Assembly: GCA_019090565.1 (NCBI GenBank)
Contig: JAHRVS010000318.1
Coordinates: forward strand, 1 to 8,104
DNA: 8,104 nt
Direction of reading: 5' to 3'
Origin: Gammaproteobacteria bacterium
Lineage (GTDB): Bacteria > Pseudomonadota > Gammaproteobacteria > Pseudomonadales > UBA3067
Part shown: positions 1 through 6,356 of the stretch, one piece after another
Layout of the letters: every line of letters begins with the position of its first letter
How positions within the stretch are numbered: the stretch's first letter is position 1
Notes under the pieces: generated by a model
Seen by the model: only the letters and a program-made list of their open reading frames with translations
Told to the model about the DNA's origin: nothing
The model's database searches: none
Position numbers and translations under genes: made by a program

Positions 1-1076
1 AGGAGGGGGTGCAAACGGTATCGCGTCTATTCAGTCGAACCTCTATTAGCGCCTCTGATTTGGCGCTAATTACCCGCCAACTAGCGACCCTCATTCAAGC
101 GGGACTTGCCATTGACGAGTCGCTTGGCGCTGTCTCCAAACAAAGTGAAAAGCCCGCTATAAAGAGTATGGTGCTGGCAATACGCGCTAAAGTGCTAGAA
201 GGGCACTCTCTTGCAAATGCCCTGGGGGAATACCCGCGCTCTTTTCCCGACATCTACCGCGCTACTGTGGCAGCGGGAGAAAAATCAGGGCACCTGGAGC
301 TTGTGTTAGAGCAACTGGCTGATTTCACCGAGCGGCGCCACGAGACGCAGCAGAATATTAAAATGGCCATGATGTATCCCTTCATTTTGATGGGAGTCGC
401 AGTGTTAATCATTGTGGGGATGCTGACATTTGTGGTCCCCAAAATGGTGTCGGTCTTTGAAAGCCGAGACCAGGCCTTGCCATTTTTGACTCAGGTGCTG
501 ATAGATAGCAGTGAGTTTATGCAGAGCTATGGTGTTTTTTTAGTCTTTTTGGCGATTGCGTTGACGATGGCTTATCAACGGGCCATGAAACAGGATACGC
601 TGCGCAGCCGAGCGGATCGCTTTTATTTGCGTATCCCATTGATTGCCAAAATTATCAAGGGTGCCGATACAGCACGTTTAACATCAACTTTAAGTATTTT
701 ATTTCGCAGTGGTGTGCCATTGGTTGAGGCACTTTCTATTGCAGGGGCGGTCACATCTAATATGTGTATTCGTGAGGCGGTTGAGGAGGCTGCTGTAAAG
801 GTCAGAGAGGGCGGTAGTCTGAACCGCTCTCTGGACGCATCGGGTTTTTTTCCGCCGATGCTAATTCAAATGATCGCAAGCGGTGAGGCAAGCGGTGAGC
901 TAGACAGTATGCTTGATCGCTCTGCACAGAATCAGCAGCGTGAGCTTGAAAACCTTTTAAATACGCTGGTTGGCTTATTCGAGCCGCTAATATTATTGAT
1001 AATGGGAGGGGTCGTATTGTTGATGGTGTTGGCAATTATGCTGCCTATTATCAGTTTAAATAACCTCGTAGGTTGA
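1..1076 (+). CDS. gspF: Type II secretion system inner-membrane protein GspF (5' end missing)
   Basis: GspF is the polytopic inner-membrane platform protein of the T2SS; it contacts the GspE ATPase and GspL and helps drive pseudopilus assembly. The first complete codon is at position 3 and the frame is open to the left edge. About 355 residues are visible against roughly 405 in the family, so some 50 N-terminal residues lie outside. Counting from the GTG at 9, two T2SF repeats are seen: the first begins near residue 17 (SDLALITRQLATLIQAG), contains VLEGHSLANAL and AAGEKSGHLE, and ends in a membrane segment at about 121-144. A second membrane segment lies near 174-190. The second repeat contains ARLTSTLSILFRSGVPLVEAL and ASGEASGELD, and a third membrane segment (about 327-348) ends in the family-typical LPIISLNNLVG. 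The purine run at 1-8 is only 2-3 nt from the GTG at 9 and is coding sequence, not the true start. gspG follows 25 nt downstream. Confidence 0.97.
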   Translation, partial: EGVQTVSRLFSRTSISASDLALITRQLATLIQAGLAIDESLGAVSKQSEKPAIKSMVLAIRAKVLEGHSLANALGEYPRSFPDIYRATVAAGEKSGHLELVLEQLADFTERRHETQQNIKMAMMYPFILMGVAVLIIVGMLTFVVPKMVSVFESRDQALPFLTQVLIDSSEFMQSYGVFLVFLAIALTMAYQRAMKQDTLRSRADRFYLRIPLIAKIIKGADTARLTSTLSILFRSGVPLVEALSIAGAVTSNMCIREAVEEAAVKVREGGSLNRSLDASGFFPPMLIQMIASGEASGELDSMLDRSAQNQQRELENLLNTLVGLFEPLILLIMGGVVLLMVLAIMLPIISLNNLVG

Positions 1077-1101
1077 TTTCACCTTCAAAGAAGATATAAA
1101 A

Positions 1102-1551
1102 ATGATTGATTTAAAATTAAATGAAAATCCCACTTCTGCCTTTCGTCAACAAGGCTTTACCATGATAGAGCTGATGGTGGTGATTGTTATTCTCGGTATT
1201 TTGGCCGCCGCGGTGGTCCCTCAGTTGGTGGGGCGTGATGATATGGCAAAAGTGACCGTTGCCAAAAGCGACATTCGTAATATCAGTAATGCGTTGAGCA
1301 TGTATAAACTGGACAATGCCAACTTCCCTAGCACCGAGCAGGGTATTGAGGCGCTGGTTTCTCAGCCTGATGATGCAAAAAATTGGGCGCCAGGTGGCTA
1401 CCTGCCTAAAATGCCTTCTGACCCGTGGGGGGTTCAATACGTTTATATCAGCCCTGGTGTAAGTGGGCCCTACGACCTGTATTCATTTGGTGCTGACGGC
1501 GTTGAAGGTGGTGAAGAATTTAATACGGATATTAGTTTAGAGGATATCTAG
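1102..1551 (+). CDS. gspG: Major pseudopilin GspG
   Basis: GspG is the main subunit of the periplasmic pseudopilus that pushes substrates through the secretin. The 149-residue precursor has a short basic leader ending RQQG, the prepilin peptidase site between G18 and F19, the FTMIEL start of the mature protein with the conserved Glu at mature position 5 (E23), and a hydrophobic helix at about 19-42. Mature length is 131 residues. The C-terminal half shows family hallmarks: a DPWG motif (107-110) and an acidic calcium-binding loop from D125 to D143 (DLYSFGADG, EGGEEF, NTD). The ATG at 1102 is preceded by a purine-rich AAGAAGA at a workable distance. The gene is the first of a run of coupled pseudopilin genes, and its stop codon directly abuts gspH. 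Processing and N-methylation would be by a GspO/PilD peptidase not encoded here. Confidence 0.98.
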   Translation: MIDLKLNENPTSAFRQQGFTMIELMVVIVILGILAAAVVPQLVGRDDMAKVTVAKSDIRNISNALSMYKLDNANFPSTEQGIEALVSQPDDAKNWAPGGYLPKMPSDPWGVQYVYISPGVSGPYDLYSFGADGVEGGEEFNTDISLEDI

Positions 1552-2139
1552 TTGCGCAGAAGACAACACAATTCAGAGCGTGGTTTTACGCTGCTTGAAT
1601 TGTTGCTGGTGATTGTAATTGTTGCCATTGTTAGTGCAGCAGTGGTAATCACCATGAATCCTGACAATACTCACCGTGAATTGGAAACCGAGGCGCGGCG
1701 TTTGACTCAAGTGTTGCGGCAACTGGCCGATGAGTCCATTTTTCAGGGGCAGGAATTTGGTGTTATTTTTAAAGAAAGTGAATATTCGTTTTCTATCTGG
1801 GATAGAGATGCAAACCAGTGGCAGAATTTTGAACAGCCGCCCGTATATCGGACCTATGCATTACCTGAGCCCTTCGTGTTGGTTTTTGACGCCGAAGAAA
1901 TAGCCTATTCGTTGAAAAAGAAGTCGACTTCCAGCGCCGAAGACAACGCCGAAGAAATATTCATTGACGATAATGAGGCGAAAACCATCAAGCCGAATGT
2001 TTGGTTCCTATCCAGTGGTGAAATAACGCCTTTCAGTATCACTGTTTTTGCCGAAGACGATAGTGAGAGGCGTTACCTCATTAGTGCCAACGCAGTGGGG
2101 GAGATTTTCTTACAAACGCCTAACTCCCCTGATCGGTGA
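1552..2139 (+). CDS. gspH: Minor pseudopilin GspH
   Basis: GspH is a low-abundance pseudopilin thought to join the pseudopilus tip complex to the GspG shaft. The TTG start immediately follows the gspG stop; a GAGG ribosome-binding site at 1540-1543 lies 8 nt upstream, and no better start puts the leader in the right place. The 195-residue precursor has leader MRRRQHNSERG, cleavage between G11 and F12, FTLLEL with Glu at mature position 5 (E16) and a hydrophobic helix at about 12-34. The segment RLTQVLRQLADESIFQGQEFGV (about 50-71, quoted in part: RQLADESIFQGQEFG) and the late PNVWFLSSGEITPF match the GspH/FimT fold. Residues about 113-143 form an acidic, lysine-containing stretch with repeated AEE/AED that looks longer than usual. 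It is separated from gspI by one nucleotide. Confidence 0.95.
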   Translation: MRRRQHNSERGFTLLELLLVIVIVAIVSAAVVITMNPDNTHRELETEARRLTQVLRQLADESIFQGQEFGVIFKESEYSFSIWDRDANQWQNFEQPPVYRTYALPEPFVLVFDAEEIAYSLKKKSTSSAEDNAEEIFIDDNEAKTIKPNVWFLSSGEITPFSITVFAEDDSERRYLISANAVGEIFLQTPNSPDR

Positions 2140-2140
2140 C

Positions 2141-2533
2141 ATGATGCTAAAACGTCAAAAATCCTCTGGTTTTACATTGCTTGAAGTCTTACTGGCAGTC
2201 GCCGTACTCGCTATTATTTCTGTGGGTCTATACAACGTCAGCGGTTCAAACATCATGGCCCACCAGCGTATTCAAGATAAAACCCTTGCGCACTGGGTGG
2301 CCTTGAACAAGGTGGTGGAGCTTCAACATTTTGATGCCTACCCTTCTATTGGCCTTAAAAAATACGAAGCCAAAATGGCCGGTGAGGAGTGGCGTATTCA
2401 GGCCGAGGCATCGGCTACCGATCACAAAGATGTGCGCCAGGTTCGAATAGAGGTAGGAAAAAAAGGCAATGGAGGGCAGGATAAGCTTACGCCAATCACT
2501 GACCTGATGGTCTTAGTGAAGAAACGCCAATGA
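2141..2533 (+). CDS. gspI: Minor pseudopilin GspI
   Basis: GspI is a minor pseudopilin that forms the tip complex with GspJ and GspK and nucleates pseudopilus assembly. I place the start at the ATG at 2141 (a second ATG follows at 2144), one base after the gspH stop. The frame is open back to 2048, but that extension would put some 30 residues before a normal prepilin leader and overlap gspH. From 2141 the precursor is 130 residues: leader MMLKRQKSSG, cleavage between G10 and F11, FTLLEV with Glu at mature position 5 (E15), and a hydrophobic helix to about residue 31. The downstream HWVALNKVVELQ matches the conserved W-A-x-N-K region of GspI. No strong Shine-Dalgarno is visible, so initiation probably depends on coupling to gspH. 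The stop overlaps the gspJ start as ATGA. Confidence 0.95.
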   Translation: MMLKRQKSSGFTLLEVLLAVAVLAIISVGLYNVSGSNIMAHQRIQDKTLAHWVALNKVVELQHFDAYPSIGLKKYEAKMAGEEWRIQAEASATDHKDVRQVRIEVGKKGNGGQDKLTPITDLMVLVKKRQ

Positions 2534-3159
2534 GTTATCGTCAAACCAGTCAAATCAAAAGGCAACAGGGCTTTACCCTGATAGAGCTGGTTATCGCGAT
2601 TGGGATTTTTGGTCTAATCGGGCTCAGCGCTACGTTTATTCTCAATGGTATTCTCACCGCTAACGAAACCAGCCAACGTCACGGTAAAGAAATGGCCTCG
2701 TTACAGCGGGGATTTCTGTTTATTCGTCGAGATTTTGAGCAAATTGTTCAGCGCCCCATAATGGATGAATACGGCACCGAGCAAAGTGCTGTAATCGGTT
2801 ATGAAACTGGGGTTGAGTTTACCCGCACCGGTTGGAGCAACCCCTTGCCAGATCATCACCGGCGCAGCGAATTGCAGCGATTACGCTATGCGCTTGAAGA
2901 AGGAGCGCTGATAAGAGAGTACTGGTTTGAGCTGGATCGGGCGTCAAACACTGCGCCGCGTCGCGCCGTGTTGCTAAAAGGTGTTAATCGCTTCGTGGTG
3001 CGTTATTTCGATAAAAAAAGCCAAGACTGGATGCCCTCTTGGCCGCCTATCGACCCCGCTCGTAAGAATGACCTTCCTGAGGTAATTGAAGTGCTCATTG
3101 AAGGTAAAAACCTTGGTGAACTTCGTCGTTTATATAGCATTACTGGGGGGGGAAGCTAG
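2530..3159 (+). CDS. gspJ: Minor pseudopilin GspJ
   Basis: GspJ is the third tip-complex pseudopilin, binding GspI and GspK. The ATG at 2530 overlaps the gspI stop by four bases (ATGA). The 209-residue precursor has leader ending RQQG, cleavage between G14 and F15, FTLIEL with Glu at mature position 5 (E19), and a hydrophobic helix to about residue 38. The body shows family features: RRDFEQIVQRP (66-76), GVEFTRTGWSNP (about 94-105), RLRYALEEGALIREYW (117-132) and LPEVIEVLIE near 182-191. Length is ordinary for GspJ. The last codons are GGG GGG GGA AGC TAG, so the gene ends in a run of eight G (3145-3152) seven bases before the gspK start; one extra G would fuse this frame to gspK. Confidence 0.96.
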   Translation: MSYRQTSQIKRQQGFTLIELVIAIGIFGLIGLSATFILNGILTANETSQRHGKEMASLQRGFLFIRRDFEQIVQRPIMDEYGTEQSAVIGYETGVEFTRTGWSNPLPDHHRRSELQRLRYALEEGALIREYWFELDRASNTAPRRAVLLKGVNRFVVRYFDKKSQDWMPSWPPIDPARKNDLPEVIEVLIEGKNLGELRRLYSITGGGS

Positions 3160-4100
3160 TGGGCTTTCAAAGCGCTCGTGGCAAACAAAGTGGTGTTGCG
3201 TTGGTAACAGTACTGCTGATTTTTGCGATAGCTTCTGTGATAGCCATCCAGATGTCTAGCCGCTTGCAACTGGATTTGCGCCGCACTGAAAATATGCTTG
3301 CCCTCGACAAGGGCGCAGTCTATGCCCGTGGTGCGGAGGCCTATGCCATGGCGCTGGTTCCCGATTTGTTAAAAGAAAACCCGCAAGCAAGTACCTTGGC
3401 GAGTCAGAATCTTCCTCCCTATATTGTCGAAGAGGGGGTGTTGCAGGTTTCTATATTTGAGTTGAGTGGGCGTTTCAATATCAACTGGCTTGACTCTGTC
3501 AACAATGACCCCGATGAGCCCTCTGTTGCAGCCTTTGAGCGTTTTACTACAGAGCTAGGGGTCCCTGCAGCAGAAGGGCGGGATCTGGCCATTGCTATTG
3601 CTGACTGGATTGATGAGGACGATGACCCCACGGGCGTTGCTGGTGCCGAAAGCCAAGAATACCTTCGTTTTGAACCTCCCTATCGTACAGCAAATCGCCC
3701 TTTTCAGAATATCTCTGAGTTACACTTAGTACGAGGCATGACGGGCCCTTTATTTGAGATACTAAAACCCTTTATTGTAGCGCTGCCCGTGTCCTCAAAG
3801 CTGAACCTCAATGCGGCACCTGTGCCAGTAATTCTTTCTTTGAGTGAAAAAATAACCGCTGAGAGCGCGCAGGAGTTGATTAGCGATAGAGAGGCCGCTG
3901 CGTTAAAGGATATTCCTGATTATTTGGAACTGGGTGACAATCCCGTTGCAGGGAATGTGATATTCTCGCCCGAATATTTATTATTAAGTACTGAGGCGGA
4001 CATCCTTGGGAGAAAGAGTAAGCTCAACAGCGTCGTGTACTTGCCGACAGGGCGAAATACGAAACCCACAGTACTAAGTAGAAATCAGAGTATGTTTTAG
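3159..4100 (+). CDS. gspK: Minor pseudopilin GspK (pseudopilus tip)
   Basis: GspK is the largest minor pseudopilin and caps the pseudopilus tip with GspI and GspJ. The GTG start at 3159 overlaps the last base of the gspJ stop (TAGTG). The 313-residue precursor has a leader ending GKQSG and cleavage between G12 and V13; the mature N-terminus is VALVTVLLI, so mature position 5 is Thr rather than Glu, the known GspK exception. Family motifs are SGRFNIN (103-109), DWIDEDDDPTG (149-159) leading to GAESQEY, RPFQNISELHLVRGM (180-194) and KLNLNAAP (214-221). The acidic stretch lies in the region that coordinates calcium in characterised GspK. It is the last of the coupled pseudopilin genes; a 232-nt gap separates it from gspL. 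Confidence 0.97.
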   Translation: MGFQSARGKQSGVALVTVLLIFAIASVIAIQMSSRLQLDLRRTENMLALDKGAVYARGAEAYAMALVPDLLKENPQASTLASQNLPPYIVEEGVLQVSIFELSGRFNINWLDSVNNDPDEPSVAAFERFTTELGVPAAEGRDLAIAIADWIDEDDDPTGVAGAESQEYLRFEPPYRTANRPFQNISELHLVRGMTGPLFEILKPFIVALPVSSKLNLNAAPVPVILSLSEKITAESAQELISDREAAALKDIPDYLELGDNPVAGNVIFSPEYLLLSTEADILGRKSKLNSVVYLPTGRNTKPTVLSRNQSMF

Positions 4101-4142
4101 CTTTTTTCTTGGCATATAGTTTGACGTAACAAATTTATGGGC

Positions 4143-4283
4143 GCCTCTAAAAACAGTGATGTTCACGAGAGAGCATGAAAGCCCCGCAGGTCGAACCACC
4201 GTGTATGTGGCATACACGATGTACTGTATGTCTGTTTTGCAGACGCCTTAACCGGTGCCGTAGTTATCGCGTAATTTAGAGGC
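4143..4283. repeat. Structured inverted-repeat element in the gspK-gspL gap (possible MITE)
   Basis: This 141-nt segment is bounded by a perfect 9-bp inverted repeat, GCCTCTAAA at 4143-4151 and TTTAGAGGC at 4275-4283. Inside it are an 8-bp perfect hairpin with a 3-nt loop (CGTGTATG at 4200-4207, CATACACG at 4211-4218) and a 5-bp hairpin (GTCTG at 4230-4234, CAGAC at 4240-4244). No convincing reading frame was seen in it. It occupies most of a gap between two genes that are usually adjacent, which suggests an insertion. No clear target-site duplication was found. It could be a miniature inverted-repeat transposable element, another dispersed repeat, or a structured mRNA segment affecting expression of gspL and gspM. 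The class is inference; the base pairing is seen directly. Confidence 0.55.
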
Positions 4284-4332
4284 AGCTTTAACAACCTGCT
4301 AAGCAGCAAGCCCGTAACTTGGAAGACAAATC

Positions 4333-5730
4333 GTGACACACCAACTATTGATACGCATTCTAGAGCAGACTGATACGCAAAGCGGCGCTCTAATGGCAGA
4401 ATGGGGGCTAATTCACACTGAGCTTAAGCGCTTAATGGATGTTTCGGTTAGCGCTTTGGATAGCATTAAACCGACCCTGGAAAGCAAGTATGCGTCACTG
4501 CTAATACTAAAAACGGTTGTGGTGGTTCCTGGGCAATTTGTGACACTGCGTGATGTGGATATTCCTAGCAAACAAGCGCGACAGATTCAGCAGGCACTTC
4601 CTTTTGCGTTGGAAGAAAGCCTGGCTAATGAGGTTAAAGACAATTTCTTTGCACTGGGGCCACGCAATGTCGATGGGAATTTCAGTGTTGCAGTGGTGAC
4701 CCATCAAAAAATGAAATACTGGATTGAGCAAATTGAGGCAAGTGGGCTCAGAATGGATGCAATGCTTCCTGATACCCTTCTTGTCCCTCGCGATGCCTCC
4801 CGTAATACGCTCGTCGTGTCTGAGGAGGTCAGCTGGCTTCGTTGGGGTGAGTACCAAGGTTTACGGTTTCAAAATACGCTTGCCCCCACTGTATTGAAAT
4901 CGATGGATCAACGCGCACTTTCTAGCGGGTTTACCGTAATGTCAGCGGGAAGTGAGGAGGCAAAGGCATCGCTTGGTGGGATAAAAGACTTGATCGACCG
5001 CTACTGCGCTTCTCACCCACCTGAAAACCAAGCGGTGGGCGATGGCGAGGGCCCGCTAAATGCGTCTGACCTGCTTAATGATTCGGACGCCAAACAAACC
5101 TCCCAGCAAACGCAGTCGCAGCCTCACTTGTTAACCCCTCTGCATGCATTTGCAGAAGAAGTCTTAGCTGGGAAATCCAGTGTTGCCTCTCAGTTCAACC
5201 TGCTGCAGGGGCAATACAAGCCTAAAGGGCCGGGCATTAGTCTTGGTTTTAATTGGAAGCCCCTCGCGGCGGTTGCGGCCGTCTGGTTTGTGACAACGAT
5301 CAGTGTTGAGCTGCTGAGTGCGGCAAAATTCAGTAGTGAGGCTGACCAGTATCAGCAGCAGGCCGAAAGCCTATATCACAGCTATTTCCCAAAGGACAAG
5401 CGCATTGTTGATGTGAAAAGCCAGACTGTTGCGCACCTCAAGAGGGCGGGTATTACGGGGGCGGGAGCTGGTATGCTAGAGCTATTGCATCCTGCGGGTA
5501 AAGCACTTCATCAGTTCAATAAAAAAAGCCCCGCCAGTCCGCTTAAGATTAACCGTGTTTCTTTCGAAGAGCGCTTAAAAGAACTGCGCTTGGATATCAG
5601 TGCCCATCAATTTGACCAGTTGGACCAGCTCAAAGTGACGCTGGAAAAACAAGGCCTTAGCGTTGAGATTGGCTCGGCTGTTGCCCAAAAGGATGGCGTT
5701 GAAAGCCGCATTAAGATAAAGCGTGGCTAA
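4333..5730 (+). CDS. gspL: Type II secretion system protein GspL
   Basis: GspL is a bitopic inner-membrane protein that links the cytoplasmic GspE ATPase to GspM and the pseudopilus base. The GTG at 4333 is the only usable start: an in-frame TAA lies at 4315-4317, and GGAAGA at 4321-4326 supplies the ribosome-binding site. The 465-residue product has an actin-like cytoplasmic part containing the diagnostic QQALPFALEESLANEV (about 86-101), one transmembrane helix at about 310-328, and a periplasmic ferredoxin-like domain containing YFPKDKRIVD (about 371-380) and the C-terminal LRLDISAHQFDQLDQL region. Residues about 231-265 form a polar Q/S/N/D-rich linker, which makes the protein somewhat longer than many homologues. 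gspM follows after 14 nt. The long upstream gap means its expression may be partly uncoupled from gspK. Confidence 0.96.
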   Translation: MTHQLLIRILEQTDTQSGALMAEWGLIHTELKRLMDVSVSALDSIKPTLESKYASLLILKTVVVVPGQFVTLRDVDIPSKQARQIQQALPFALEESLANEVKDNFFALGPRNVDGNFSVAVVTHQKMKYWIEQIEASGLRMDAMLPDTLLVPRDASRNTLVVSEEVSWLRWGEYQGLRFQNTLAPTVLKSMDQRALSSGFTVMSAGSEEAKASLGGIKDLIDRYCASHPPENQAVGDGEGPLNASDLLNDSDAKQTSQQTQSQPHLLTPLHAFAEEVLAGKSSVASQFNLLQGQYKPKGPGISLGFNWKPLAAVAAVWFVTTISVELLSAAKFSSEADQYQQQAESLYHSYFPKDKRIVDVKSQTVAHLKRAGITGAGAGMLELLHPAGKALHQFNKKSPASPLKINRVSFEERLKELRLDISAHQFDQLDQLKVTLEKQGLSVEIGSAVAQKDGVESRIKIKRG

Positions 5731-5744
5731 AATAGGAGCATTTT

Positions 5745-6263
5745 ATGTTTGATAAACTACAGCAACAATTTGAACCTCAGTTGAGCACGATTAGTGCGAA
5801 ATACAATCAATTGGAAGCGAAAGACCAAAAGGCGTTGTTGCTGCTGGCAGGTTTTCTTGTGCTCTTTTTTATTTACGCGCTTGTCTGGTCTCCTATTGCT
5901 GAAACACGAGAAAATGCCGAACGGGTCAGGGACACTAAGCGTAGCTTAGTTGAGTGGATGACTAGCAAGGAAGGGGAGGCAAGGGCTGCCTCAATGGATC
6001 GAGGTAAGTCGACCCGTTCAAATGCCGTGCCCATATTGACCATTATCAACAGAAGCGCACAGCAAAACCGAATCACCCTTAAGCGCTTTGAACCCGATGG
6101 CGATGCGAAACTGCGAATATGGGTCGAAGAAGTCCCCTTTAGCAATTTCATTTTGTGGGTGCAGGGCCTCGAAACCAAACACCAAATTTATGTCAGCAGT
6201 TTATCGCTAGATAACCCGGATCAATCTGGCAGAATAAGCGCAAAACTGACACTTAAACGCTAA
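5745..6263 (+). CDS. gspM: Type II secretion system protein GspM
   Basis: GspM is a small bitopic inner-membrane protein that pairs with GspL and stabilises it in the assembly platform. The ATG at 5745 has a strong AGGAG ribosome-binding site at 5734-5738. The 172-residue product has a cytoplasmic N-terminus, one transmembrane helix at about 30-49 (ALLLLAGFLVLFFIYALV) followed by WSPI, a charged helical segment, and a periplasmic ferredoxin-like domain from about residue 95 (AVPILTIINRSAQQNRITLKRF, quoted in part: VPILTIINRSAQQN) with VPFSNFILWVQGLE near 129-142. Length and layout fit the family. It is the last T2SS gene visible; no gspN follows, as in the Pseudomonas xcp cluster. Confidence 0.95.
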   Translation: MFDKLQQQFEPQLSTISAKYNQLEAKDQKALLLLAGFLVLFFIYALVWSPIAETRENAERVRDTKRSLVEWMTSKEGEARAASMDRGKSTRSNAVPILTIINRSAQQNRITLKRFEPDGDAKLRIWVEEVPFSNFILWVQGLETKHQIYVSSLSLDNPDQSGRISAKLTLKR

Positions 6264-6265
6264 AG

Positions 6266-6308
6266 TAGGGTCTGGTATCAAAATTAGGTATAATCCTCGT
6301 GCAGCACG
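6266..6308 (+). promoter_or_regulatory. Candidate promoter for the DUF4382 lipoprotein gene
   Basis: A perfect TATAAT -10 hexamer lies at 6289-6294, just after the gspM stop. The position 17 bases upstream reads TAGGGT, so there is no good -35 and an activator may be needed. An 11-nt dyad, CGTGC-A-GCACG (6298-6308), covers the expected transcription start and could be an operator. The -10 is seen directly; the rest is inference. Confidence 0.45.
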
Positions 6309-6343
6309 TATTGCGTCAAAATGGCGCATGTAGTTTGTATTAC

Positions 6344-6348
6344 AGGAG
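6344..6348 (+). promoter_or_regulatory. Ribosome-binding site fixing the lipoprotein start
   Basis: AGGAG lies 8 nt before the ATG at 6357. It supports that start over the in-frame ATG at 6321, which would place 12 extra residues ahead of an otherwise normal lipoprotein signal peptide. Confidence 0.8.
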
Positions 6349-6356
6349 TTCTAATA

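Noticed and set aside
1..11. AGGAGG followed by GTG at 9 as a true ribosome-binding site and start for gspF
   Set aside because: The spacing is only 2-3 nt, the frame is open to the left edge, and GspF homologues have about 50 more N-terminal residues.
2048..2140. An upstream start for gspI at 2048
   Set aside because: It would overlap gspH by about 90 nt and place over 30 extra residues ahead of a normal prepilin leader; the ATG at 2141 gives a standard leader.
4101..4110. Intrinsic terminator after gspK (T6 run at 4102-4107)
   Set aside because: No stem-loop precedes the T run.
4121..4149. Promoter for gspL from TTGACG at 4121-4126
   Set aside because: No acceptable -10 lies 15-19 nt downstream; that position is the GC-rich left arm of the inverted repeat.
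4125..4292. Integron attC site in the gspK-gspL gap
   Set aside because: The size and folding are suggestive, but the matched core-site pair (RYYYAAC with GTTRRRY) is missing and the bounding repeat is a different sequence.
6264..6356. A gspN gene or remnant after gspM
   Set aside because: Only 93 nt separate gspM from the lipoprotein gene, with promoter-like sequence and no frame; many T2SS clusters lack gspN here.
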